This document shows positions 1-6,007 of a stretch of DNA of 10,600 nt, one piece after another. Location: positions 69,179-79,778 of the forward strand of contig MU647071.1 of assembly GCA_026770585.1 (NCBI GenBank), in the 5' to 3' direction. Positions within the stretch are counted from its first letter, which is position 1, and each line of letters begins with the position of its first letter. Made by a program: the position numbers and the translations under genes. Below the pieces are notes generated by a model. The model did no database searches and had not been told where the DNA came from. It worked only from the letters and a program-made list of their open reading frames with translations. Source of the stretch: Baffinella frigidus (Eukaryota > Cryptophyceae > Cryptomonadales > Baffinellaceae).

Positions 1-33
<33 letters not shown>

Positions 34-66
34 CCTCCCTCCCTCCCCCTCTCTCTCTCCCTCCCT

Positions 67-110
<44 letters not shown>
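1..110. repeat. CT/CCCT microsatellite
   Basis: Nearly pure CT dinucleotides, interrupted by two CCCT tetranucleotide runs (about 29-50 and 58-74). The window ends in the complementary GA repeat, so both edges are simple sequence. Confidence 0.97.
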
Positions 111-113
<3 letters not shown>

Positions 114-179
114 GTCTTTGATAATGGTGTCGTGCTTTTATTTTGAGGTTTTACATTGTGTGAAACCGCGTAGCAGCTA

Positions 180-297
180 CAGGGGTACCTCGCTCATAAG
201 AAACCGCCCCCCCCCCTAGGACCATCCTAGGACCCTAGGCATGGTCCTACTGTAGGGTCCTAGGAAGAGGTGCTTTCTTATGGGCGAGGTACCCCTG
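180..297. mobile_element. MITE family 1, copy 1
   Basis: This is a 118-bp foldback element. The left end CAGGGGTACCTCGCTCATAA and the right end, read in reverse complement, differ by a single base over about 24 nt. Both ends are flanked by TA (178-179 and 298-299), the target duplication expected of Tc1/mariner-like and some PIF-like non-autonomous elements. The middle holds a C-run and a second inverted pair (CCTAGGACC and its complement). It has no coding capacity. The superfamily is inferred only from the TA duplication. Confidence 0.88.
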
Positions 298-400
298 TAA
301 GGTCTGTCCAGGCGTGCAGGTGATGCCGTGTGGGCACAAGTGTCTCTGCGGCGCGTGCGCGGTCCACATGGGCACGACACTGTCTGCCTGTCCGGTAACG

Positions 401-410
401 ACCCTAAACC

Positions 411-463
<53 letters not shown>

Positions 464-744
464 ACCATTTAACTCTCAACCCTCAACCCTGGACCCTAAA
501 CCCTGAACCCTAAACCCTCAACCCTCAACCCTCAACCCTCAACCCGAAACCCGAAACCTTAAACCCTAAACCTTAAACCCTAAACCCTGAACCCTCGACC
601 CTCAACCCTCAACCCTAAACCCTAAACCCAAACCCGGAACCCTCAGCCCTAAGCCCTACACTCTAAACCCTCAGCCCAAAACCCTAAACCCTGAACCCTG
701 AACCTTAAACCCCAAAACCTAACCCTGAACGTTAAACCCTAAAC
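401..744 (+). repeat. Interstitial telomere-like 7-mer array
   Basis: About 340 bp of 7-nt units: CCCTCAA dominates, with CCCTAAA, CCCTGAA and drifted forms (CCCGAAA, CCTTAAA, CCCTCAG). The exact Arabidopsis-type unit CCCTAAA recurs, so the array derives from a TTTAGGG telomere. The 400 bp to its left hold a MITE and a microsatellite, and the units are degenerate, so it is interstitial or subtelomeric rather than a live chromosome end. Open frames across it (STLNPQP-type repeats) are translation artefacts. Confidence 0.93.
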
Positions 745-999
745 ACTTGACAGAAGTGCGATGTCTTGGGGTTCAGGGATCAAGGTTTCCAGATGTGACC
801 CCGCTTGGGAGGAGAGAGGCCGCGCCGGCCAAGGTCCACACACAAGCGAGAGAGAACTTACCTTCATTAGTCAACCACCGAGGCTCGTCACTTGTCCGAC
901 CGAGGCTCGTCACCTGTCCGACCGAGGTTCACAGAGGTCTTCACATTGGAGGAAGACACGGTGTTGCCAAATGCTCAAAAATCTTAGTGGACCTGGCTA
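745..999. other. Non-coding spacer with a 22-bp tandem repeat
   Basis: No gene is recognisable. At 877-930 a 22-bp unit beginning ACCGAGGCTCGTCAC is repeated twice, followed by a partial third copy. Short open frames here have no recognisable domain. Confidence 0.6.
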
Positions 1000-1116
1000 C
1001 AGGGGTACCTCGCTCATAAGAAACCGCCCCCCCCCTAGGACCATCCTAGGACCTTAGGCATGGTCCTACTGTAGGGTCCTAGGAGGAGGTGCTTTCTTAT
1101 GAGCGAGGTACCCCAG
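1000..1116. mobile_element. MITE family 1, copy 2
   Basis: 117 bp, nearly identical to the copy at 180-297 in ends and core. Flanked by TA on both sides (998-999, 1117-1118). The right terminus reads CCCCAG rather than CCCCTG, a one-base change in the outermost inverted repeat. Confidence 0.88.
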
Positions 1117-1405
1117 TAGTCCAGGCCCACTCTCCAAGCGAACGGGCGGCGGCTCCCCCCGCATTCACTCAGCGCCCCCGCTTGATTCATGAGCTTGCCA
1201 CCCCCCCCGTGCAAGTGTGCAATATGACGGCATGCGCGCCCTTCACTGTCAAAATCTACGACACCTGATCGCATGTGTGTGGGTTGGGGTGGCTCTTTCC
1301 CGGAGATGGATTGTCCTACGCTCCTAGGAATAGTGGCCAGTTCTCAACACTCAGCATCGTGCGTCAAACACACTGTGACCGAGGAGGCTATGCAGAAGCA
1401 GGACC
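1117..1405. other. Spacer without a recognised gene
   Basis: Mixed-composition sequence with short C and G runs. Overlapping open frames exist on both strands (up to about 80 codons), but none shows a domain, targeting signal or consistent splice sites. Confidence 0.5.
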
Positions 1406-1407
1406 TA

Positions 1408-1592
1408 CCGGGGTGCCTCGCTCATAAGAAACTGCACCCCCCCCAGGACCCTACATGTACACGTAGCCTCAGTGGGATGCTTGCATGTCCGTATCCCGCA
1501 AGTGCCCAGTAGGCTCATACGCCCTACGGTAGGGCCCTAGGACCTGCCTACGGGGATACTTGTGCCCAGTAGGCTCATACGCCCTACGGTAC
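1408..1592. mobile_element. Chimeric, degenerate MITE
   Basis: The left end (1408-1450) is a diverged family 1 terminus: CCGGGGTGCCTCGCTCATAA then a C-run. The matching right terminus is missing. Instead a family 2 core, CCCAGTAGGCTCATACGCCC, appears twice as a direct repeat (about 1504-1531 and 1564-1592), separated by a family 2-like end, CCTAGGACCTGCCTA. This looks like nested or recombined elements. Confidence 0.6.
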
Positions 1593-2105
1593 ATGTACAT
1601 TATTTAACACTCGATTGGCAGTCACTCCACCATCACTGAGAGTGTTTCTTTTCCGATTAATGCCCTCAGTTAATACAGATGCACGCTTGAACTCTTATCC
1701 AACAACCGCGGTCGACAGAGCAGCACAACATGCCCAAAACTATTTCAGTCAACTTGCTACGAACAAGAGGTGTTCAGCACATTCTCGCGTTCTGACAGCA
1801 CGGTTTTTTCGAATTGATCCAAGGAGAAGGTCCAGACAAATCCAGCGCACTCGTCAAAAGCAAAGATCGACCCCGGGGTTCACAGGATACGACCCAGCGA
1901 GTTTTTGCACATGAGAGAGCAGGGTTGGAGCCTGAGATGCGGTTTCACCAGGTTATGAGGCCCAAGGAGGGGGGGGGCGGCGGGAGGAGGAACGAGAGAG
2001 AGAGAGAGTGAGTACAGTCTGTACTGTACAATGTAGGTAGCCGGAACAGGTTGGTTGCGAGGGAAATGAGGGGGGGCATAGAGAGAGCTTATGGGTGCAT
2101 TGGAT
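1593..2105. other. Spacer with short GA microsatellite
   Basis: No gene is recognisable. A 99-codon plus-strand open frame starts at 1615 but has no detectable domain. A G-run followed by (GA)n lies at about 1968-2009, then a short inverted repeat around GTACAGTCTGTACTGTAC (about 2012-2029). Confidence 0.5.
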
Positions 2106-2456
2106 TCAGGGGAGCGGGGAACTCCGGTCCCGAGGCGGGTTTTGACCATGTGAATGTCCACAATCGGGGACCCGAGGGTGAATGCTCATGACGGGGGCAG
2201 AGGAGGGCGGAGAGCATAGGACGCACGCTTTCTTAAGACACAGTTTGTATGGCGGTTCCCGATGATTTTGGATTTTTTTATTGGGGGTTGTACTGAATAC
2301 ATGTACATGAAAATTTTCAAGTTGCACCACTCGGGAACCCACTTTTTCCTGGGAAATGTGGAAAAAAAATTCGACCTGAAAATTCGCCAGCTCCATTCTC
2401 CGGGGGGGTAAGCACCCCAAAAGCCAAAAAAATTTCGCTGTTTTAACGTCACACAC
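2106..2456 (-). other. Unassigned open frame, possible dispersed repeat
   Basis: A 116-codon minus-strand frame and a second overlapping minus-strand frame (2186-2452) are both open. The product is rich in aromatic residues and cysteine (a FQVEFFFHI stretch, then KKACVLCSPP). I recognise no domain, transmembrane pattern or splice site. Long A and T runs and two frames open together suggest non-coding or repeat-derived DNA. If it is a dispersed repeat, many copies should exist elsewhere in the genome. Confidence 0.25.
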
Positions 2457-2471
2457 GAAAAGCAGTCAGTG

Positions 2472-2499
2472 TGCGGACGTTAAATAAATAACGTCCGCA
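2472..2499. repeat. Perfect palindrome, 11-bp arms
   Basis: TGCGGACGTTA and its exact reverse complement are separated by AATAAA. No gene sits next to it. It could be the core of an eroded foldback element. Confidence 0.85.
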
Positions 2500-2556
2500 T
2501 CGGATGATCCAGTGTGTGACCTTGTATTGTGTGACCTTAACTTCGAGTAAGCCCTG

Positions 2557-2636
2557 TACTCGCCATTTAAGGGCTATCCTTAAGTGGCCAGTAGGCTCCT
2601 ACGCCCTACCGTAGGGCCCTACGACCTGCCTAGGAC
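2557..2636. mobile_element. MITE family 2, truncated copy
   Basis: Matches 3921-4001 over the right-hand 80 bp, including CCATTTAAGGGCTATCC, GGCCAGTAGGCTCCTACGCC and the end CTACGACCTGCCTAGGAC. One T is missing in the TCCTTTAAG tract. The left terminus seen in the other copy (CAGCAGGTCGTAGGCC) is absent, so it is 5'-truncated. Confidence 0.8.
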
Positions 2637-2641
2637 CTCTT

Positions 2642-2661
2642 GGCGGTCAAATTTGACCGCC
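2642..2661. repeat. Perfect 20-bp palindrome
   Basis: GGCGGTCAAATTTGACCGCC is self-complementary and is followed at once by a further half-copy (TTTGACCGCC, ending near 2675) and a copy of CCATTTAAGGGCTA from family 2. It is probably mobile-element debris. Confidence 0.8.
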
Positions 2662-2689
2662 TGAATTTGACCGCCTGGCCATTTAAGGG

Positions 2690-3136
2690 CTACGCCTGTT
2701 ATGAATCCCGCTCACGTCCCCTGCACGTTCCGAGGCGGGCCCGTTGTGAGGTCTAGCGTGGGATCGGTCCACCTCGATGGGGAGCTATTGGAGCTCTTCA
2801 AAGGGAAATCACTCCAGTCCTCACACCCACACACCACAGCGGGCGTCGCAGATTGTTCCATTTATTTCCGCGGCAATAAATAAGACTTTTTCTCGTCGCA
2901 AAGACATCTTATTTCCCGCTATTTCGACCGGAGGTTCGGTCGAGACACTGGACACGCGGGACACGTGGGTTCGACTACCTTCGAGAAAGCGTTCAGGCCT
3001 AGGCGCCTTCCTGAGCCACCCTCTTGCCTCGCACAGCACATGCACCTCCCGTGCCCTCTCGTGAAGCTTGACGCTGTCGTGTTTTCGTGCTCGTTTCAAC
3101 AAAGTCAGAAAGTGGCGTTCTCTCTATCTGGCGGTA
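2690..3136. other. Spacer, no gene recognised
   Basis: Open frames of 60-95 codons exist on both strands, none with a recognisable domain. If the minus-strand ankyrin gene continues past the donor at 3399, a further 3' exon could lie here, but I cannot define one. Confidence 0.4.
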
Positions 3137-3255
3137 CAGGGGTACCTCGCTCATGAGAAACCACCCCGCCCCCCTAGGAACACCATAGGACCTTAGACAT
3201 AGTCCTACTGTAGGGTCCTAGGGGGGTGCGGTTTCTTATGAGCGAGGTACCCCTG
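3137..3255. mobile_element. MITE family 1, copy 3
   Basis: 119 bp with the same ends (CAGGGGTACCTCGCTCAT on the left, its complement on the right) and the same central CCTAGG/GTAGGG inverted pair as the other copies. TA precedes the left end, but CA follows the right end, so one half of the target duplication has mutated. The core is the most diverged of the three. Confidence 0.87.
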
Positions 3256-3399
3256 CATTCAAGACACCGCCGTAGCACTGCGGCCTGCACTCAACCCCAC
3301 CCACCTCTCAACCCACGCCCCCTCAAAATTGCGGGTTCTTGTATTCAAGACACGCACGAGGGGGTTTACCCTCCCCCCACCTGGTGGGGGGAGACTCAC

Positions 3400-3455
3400 C
3401 GACGCTGCGCCGCGCCTGAGCAGCGAGCGCAGCTTGCGCGTCAGCGTGTCTGAGC
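3400..3455 (-). CDS. Possible further ankyrin exon
   Basis: Reading minus strand, the frame gives a stretch ending LTRKLRSLLRRGAASV, which resembles the second helix and loop of an ankyrin repeat (LLxxGAxV). It stops exactly at CG|GTGAGT (donor at 3399-3398), a near-perfect 5' splice site. The 5' border is unclear; CTCAG near 3450 is a candidate acceptor. It would follow the telomere-like array at 3651-3778 if that array is intronic, but no GT donor is visible on the upstream side. It could be a chance frame. Confidence 0.3.
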
Positions 3456-3485
3456 ATCGCGTGGTCGCAACCCCGCCCGGCACTC

Positions 3486-3530
3486 AGCCCCCCACAACAC
3501 TCTTGTGGGGGGCTGGAGAGTGTTGTGGGG
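3486..3530. other. Two mutually exclusive hairpins
   Basis: AGCCCCCCACAA (3486-3497) pairs perfectly with TTGTGGGGGGCT (3503-3514). A different 14-bp perfect pairing joins 3490-3503 with 3517-3530. The two stems share bases and cannot coexist. It may be slippage or foldback debris; no function is assigned. Confidence 0.7.
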
Positions 3531-3616
3531 CGCTGGGTTGAGAGGTGTGGGGGGCTGGATTTTGAGGGGGGGGGGGTGCAAAGCCAACGCCCCCTCAGCC
3601 CACCCACGCCCCCTCC

Positions 3617-3868
3617 TCAAAGCCGACGCCCGTCACACGTGTTCCTAGCAGGGTGTAGGGTGTAGTGTGTAGAGTGTAGGGTGTAGTGTGTAGTGTGTAG
3701 GGTGCAGAGTGTAGGGTGCAGGGTGTAGGGTGCAGGGTGCAGGGTGTAGGGTGTAGGGTGCAGGGTGTAGGGTGTAGGCCCCCCCGCATCCAGCAACACC
3801 CCCACCGTCGTTGCACACCCTCTCTGCGCGGCCAGAATCAGCGCGGGTGACGAGGGGGTCATATTCGA
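3617..3868 (-). CDS. Ankyrin exon E, possibly 3'-terminal
   Basis: From 3868 the frame reads a repeat with LILAAQRG and TTVGVLLDAGG, a clear ankyrin helix pair, ending near 3780. The same frame then stays open through the 7-mer array, giving TLHPTPY-type repeats, and stops at TGA (3619-3617). Either this repetitive tail is translated, or the array starts another intron. No GT occurs at the junction, which favours read-through or a broken end. With the preceding intron removed, the repeat is 31 residues, two short, so the 5' border is less certain than those of the other exons. Confidence 0.5.
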   Translation of the reverse strand, partial: SNMTPSSPALILAAQRGCATTVGVLLDAGGPTPYTLHPTPYTLHPAPYTLHPTLCTLHTTHYTLHSTHYTLHPARNTCDGRRL

Positions 3869-5892
3869 CTCCCAGCAGGTCGTAGGCCAATACATAGGCA
3901 TATGTAGGAGCGTATGCGCCTACCCGCCATTTAAGGGCTATCCTTTAAGTGGCCAGTAGGCTCCTACGCCCTACCGTAGGGCCCTACGACCTGCCTAGGA
4001 CGTCCGCCCCCGCGTCCAACAGCACCCTCGCTGCCTTGTCGTGACCTGCTTCAGGGTTCAGGGTTCAGGGTGTATGGTGTAGGGTGCGGGGTGTGGGTTC
4101 AGGGTGTAGGGTGCAGGGTGTAGGGTGGATGGTGCGGGGTGTGGGTTCAGGATTCAGGGTGTAGGGTGTAGGGTGTAGGGTGCGGGGTGTGGGTGCAGGG
4201 TTCAGGGTGTAGACCGCGGGACGCAGCGTCATGCAGCGGCATGCCCCCGTCGGTCTGGCGCGCATCCACGCTCGCCCTACACCCTGCACCCTGCACCCTA
4301 CACTCTACACCCTACACCCTGCACCCTACACCCCGCGTCCAGCAGCACGCTCGCCACACTCCCGTGCCCTGTTGGGAGGATTTGGGTTTCAGGGTTCGGG
4401 GATCAGGGTTCAGGGTGTGGGGTGTAGGGTGTAGGGTGCGGGGTGTGGGTTCAGGGTTCAGGGTGCAGGGTGTAGGGTGCGGGGTGTGAGTTCAGGGTCC
4501 ATGGTGTATGGTGTAGGGTGCGGGGTGTGGGTTCAGGGTTCATGATGCAGGGTGTAGGGTGTAGGGTATAGGGTGTAGGGTGCGGGGTGTAGGGTGCGGG
4601 GTGTGGGCTGCAGGGTGGTGCGAGGAGTATGGTGTAGGGTGTAGGGTTCAGGGTGTAGGGTGCGGGGTGTAGGGTGTAGGGTGTAGGGTGCGGGGTGTAG
4701 GGTGTAGGGTGTGGGCTGCAGGGTGTAGGGTGCAGAGTGCAGGGTTCGGGGTGCAGGGTGCAGGGTGTAGGGTGCGGGGTGGACCTGCTAGCGACGCCCA
4801 GTGCAGCACCGTACGCCCGTTCCAGTCCCCAACCACAAGGTCAGCCCCCGCGTCCACGAGCACCCTCACCACAACCGCGTGGCCCCTCCCAGCAGAAACA
4901 TGGAGCGTCGTTGATCCAGCGGAGGTCTCCGCTGCCACATCCGCCCCCGCATCCAGCAGAAGGCGCACCGCCTGCTCGTGGCCTTGTTGCGAAGCCGCGT
5001 GAAGCGCCGTGCAATTGAGTGAGGCTGCTGCTGGACGCGGGGGCAGACGTGTCAGCTAGGGGTAAAAAAGAAGCCACTTCTCTCCATCTGTCTTCACAAG
5101 AAGGCCTCTTTGTCTGTGGCCGCCACGTCCGCCTGGTTCTCAATCAGCAGCCCCGCCACCGTGTCTTTCCCCTCGCCTGCAGCAGGCGAGGACTGCAACG
5201 CCGTCCTTCCGGCGATGTCCGTTTCCGCCACGCACGCCCCCGCAGCCAGGAGCATCCTCACCACCCCCGCGTGACCTTCTTGTGAAGACAGATGTAGTGC
5301 AGTGACTTCTTTTTTACCCCTAGCTGACACGTCTGCCCCCACGTCCAGCAGTAGCCTCACTAAATTCTCGTGACCCTCTTGCGCTGCGTAGAGTAGCGCC
5401 GTGAACGTTCCCGCGTCTCCAGCCGCCGTATCCGCCCCCGCATCCAGCAACATCTTCGCAACATCCGCGACCATCGCAGCCACACCATTGCAGCCACTGC
5501 AGCGCCGTGGCCCCATCATCATCTCTCGCCGCCACTTCCGCCCCCGCATCCAACAACATCCTCACGACGCCCTCTTCACCTTCTTGGGAAGACAAGTGCA
5601 GAGAAGTGGAACCAGTGCTGTCTTTCGCCGCCACGTCCGCCCCCGCATCGAGCAGCATCTTCACCACATCCTGGTGACCTCCGAGCGCCGCCAAATGGAG
5701 CGCCGTCGACAGAGCGTTGCTAGATGAAGTCGTTGACGCCGCGTCCGCCCCCTCTTCACCTTCTTGCGCAGCATTTGGCAGCGACGTGCCTGCCGCTTGG
5801 AGTGTGGCCGACACGTCCGCTCCTTCCGCGATCATCCTCCGCACCTCCTCTGCCTGCCCCATCTCAGATGCATCGTGCAGATTTCCGGCCAT
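3617..5892 (-). CDS. Ankyrin-repeat protein, interrupted by array introns
   Basis: Ankyrin repeats form scaffolds for protein-protein contact; the partner is unknown. The ATG at 5892 has A at -3 and G at +4, and no signal peptide follows, so a cytosolic or nuclear protein is likely. Repeats run from MAGNLHDASEMGQ onward, with the core (T)ALHxxSxxGHxxVVxxLLDAGADV recurring about every 33 residues. Four minus-strand GT..AG introns are proposed (4784-4369, 4331-4277, 4214-4046, 4001-3869). Three restore 33-residue spacing exactly. Anomalies: a reading-frame change near 5466-5493, an 89-bp inverted insertion with an in-frame TGA at 5017-5105, and a 3' end that runs into telomere-like repeats before a TGA at 3617. 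It may be a decaying copy, or a working gene with additional unusual introns. The family call is firm; intactness is not. Confidence 0.75.
3651..3778 (-). repeat. Telomere-like variant 7-mer array
   Basis: On the plus strand it reads GGGTGTA and GGGTGCA with drifted AGTGTGT units. The minus-strand units are TACACCC, TGCACCC and CACTACA, with a 7-nt period throughout. It sits directly against the ankyrin codons for LLDAGG. Confidence 0.92.
3869..4001 (-). mobile_element. MITE family 2 acting as a candidate intron
   Basis: 133 bp with imperfect inverted ends: GGCAGGTCGTAGG at the minus-strand 5' side and CCTACGACCTGCTG at the 3' side. It lies between the ankyrin codons for GAD and SNM. Minus-strand borders are GAC|GTCCTAGG and CTGGGAG|TCG, so GT..AG coincides with the element limits. 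Removing it rejoins both sides in the ankyrin frame, although the repeat becomes 31 rather than 33 residues. The same sequence occurs outside the gene at 2557-2636, which shows it is mobile. Confidence 0.7.
4002..4045 (-). CDS. Ankyrin exon D (44 nt)
   Basis: Reads GHDKAARVLLDAGAD, the second half of an ankyrin repeat. It begins with the last two bases of the conserved Gly codon (phase 1) after CAG, and ends in phase 0 before GT. It joins to exon C to complete a 33-residue repeat. Confidence 0.75.
4046..4214 (-). other. Intron 3: telomere-like array, C-rich sense
   Basis: 169 bp, almost wholly ACCCTGA, ACCCTAC, ACCCTGC and CCACACC units. Minus-strand donor CGCG|GTCTACACC, acceptor CTGAAGCAG|GTCAC. 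Splicing splits the Gly codon of the ankyrin GH motif in phase 1, the same place as intron 1. Confidence 0.78.
4215..4276 (-). CDS. Ankyrin exon C (62 nt)
   Basis: Reads ASVDARQTDGGMPLHDAASR, the loop and first helix of an ankyrin repeat with the signature PLHxAA. The borders are phase 2 on the 5' side and phase 1 on the 3' side. Spliced to exons B and D, the LLDAG-to-LLDAG distance is exactly 33 residues. Confidence 0.78.
4277..4331 (-). other. Intron 2: 55-bp array in opposite orientation
   Basis: Made only of the 7-mers GGGTGTA and GGGTGCA when read on the minus strand, the opposite sense to the neighbouring arrays. The donor GG|GTGTAGGG and acceptor GGTGTAG|GGCG both come from the repeat unit. 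Removal is phase 2 and rejoins DAG with ASVDA. At 55 bp it is very short for a eukaryotic intron. Confidence 0.72.
4332..4368 (-). CDS. Ankyrin exon B (37 nt)
   Basis: Reads GHGSVASVLLDAG once its split Gly codons are restored, the second helix of an ankyrin repeat. The acceptor on its 5' side is CCCAACAG|GG, behind a pyrimidine-rich CCTCCCAAC stretch. It contains no array sequence. Confidence 0.75.
4369..4784 (-). other. Intron 1: 416-bp telomere-like array
   Basis: About 400 bp of 7-mers (minus strand TACACCC, TGCACCC, TGAACCC, CGCACCC). Donor GCAG|GTCCACCC at 4785/4784, acceptor CAACAG|GG at 4369/4368. The only non-repeat sequence is about 15 bp at the acceptor. Splicing splits the Gly codon of the GH motif in phase 1 and restores a 33-residue repeat (VLHWASLA joined to GHGSVASV). 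Confidence 0.78.
4785..5892 (-). CDS. Ankyrin exon A (N-terminal, disrupted)
   Basis: From ATG 5892 the frame gives the N-terminal cap and ankyrin repeats with cores LHLAALGGHQDVV and LHLSSQEGEEGVV. After TALQW (about 5494) the ankyrin frame shifts. It then runs AKMLLDAGAD, LLYAAQEGHENLV, LHLSSQEGHAGVV and ADVAATDKE to 5106. An inverted 89-bp segment (5017-5105) follows, then the ankyrin frame resumes at NCTALHAASQQGH and continues through TTLHVSAGRGHAVVV and VLHWASLA to the donor at 4785. The acidic Ser/Thr-rich stretch around residues 42-62 is an insert between the first two repeats. Confidence 0.75.
5017..5105 (+). repeat. Inverted ankyrin fragment inserted in the ankyrin gene
   Basis: Read on the plus strand, 5018-5104 encodes RLLLDAGADVSARGKKE and LHLSSQEG, i.e. 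ankyrin coding on the wrong strand. It matches the minus-strand repeat at 5361-5275 at 81 of 87 positions. Part of it (CCACTTCTCT) is closer to the paralogous repeat near 5600, so it looks mosaic. It sits exactly between codons: taking out 89 bp rejoins ATDKE and NCTALH with canonical spacing. It introduces a TGA and a frame change unless spliced. Confidence 0.85.
5275..5361 (-). repeat. Partner arm of the inverted ankyrin repeat
   Basis: This is the in-gene ankyrin coding sequence (RLLLDVGADVSARGKKE, then LHLSSQEG) that pairs with 5018-5104. It is in the normal minus orientation and in frame with its neighbours. The two arms could form an 87-bp stem with a loop of about 170 nt. Confidence 0.85.
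5466..5493 (-). other. Reading-frame change in the ankyrin gene
   Basis: Between the codons for TALQW (ending 5494) and DVAK (starting 5465) there are 28 nt, where a standard repeat needs 21. The excess of 7 shifts the frame. The segment contains a near-duplicate 14-mer, TGGCTGCAATGGTG and TGGCTGCGATGGTC, which suggests a small tandem duplication or a sequencing error. No GT..AG pair explains it. Confidence 0.7.
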
Positions 5893-6007
5893 TCTGCAGC
5901 AGGATCCGATCCGAGGGCGGTTTTAGGACACGCGTCAACGTCTTGGCAATGCTAGGGCGCGAGGGTACAGCGCTTGTCCGAAGACCACAGCAAGCAGGTA
6001 TCAGCTG
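5893..6007. promoter_or_regulatory. Presumed shared bidirectional promoter
   Basis: Only about 115 bp separate the start of the minus-strand ankyrin gene from the first ATG of the plus-strand methyltransferase frame. If both starts are right, this interval and possibly part of 6008-6140 must hold both promoters. I see no TATA box or other clear element. Confidence 0.4.

Noticed and set aside
328-513. Open frame with STLNPQP repeats
   Set aside because: Translation of the telomere-like array. A 7-nt unit without stops stays open in several frames.
401-744. True chromosome end
   Set aside because: Units are degenerate and 400 bp of MITE and microsatellite lie on the outer side.
5019-5285. Plus-strand ankyrin gene
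   Set aside because: Only the inverted 89-bp fragment is ankyrin-like. The rest of the frame is antisense to the real gene, and it has no ATG start.
5401-5926. Plus-strand open frames opposite the ankyrin gene
   Set aside because: They are shadows of a GC-rich repetitive coding strand and show no domains.
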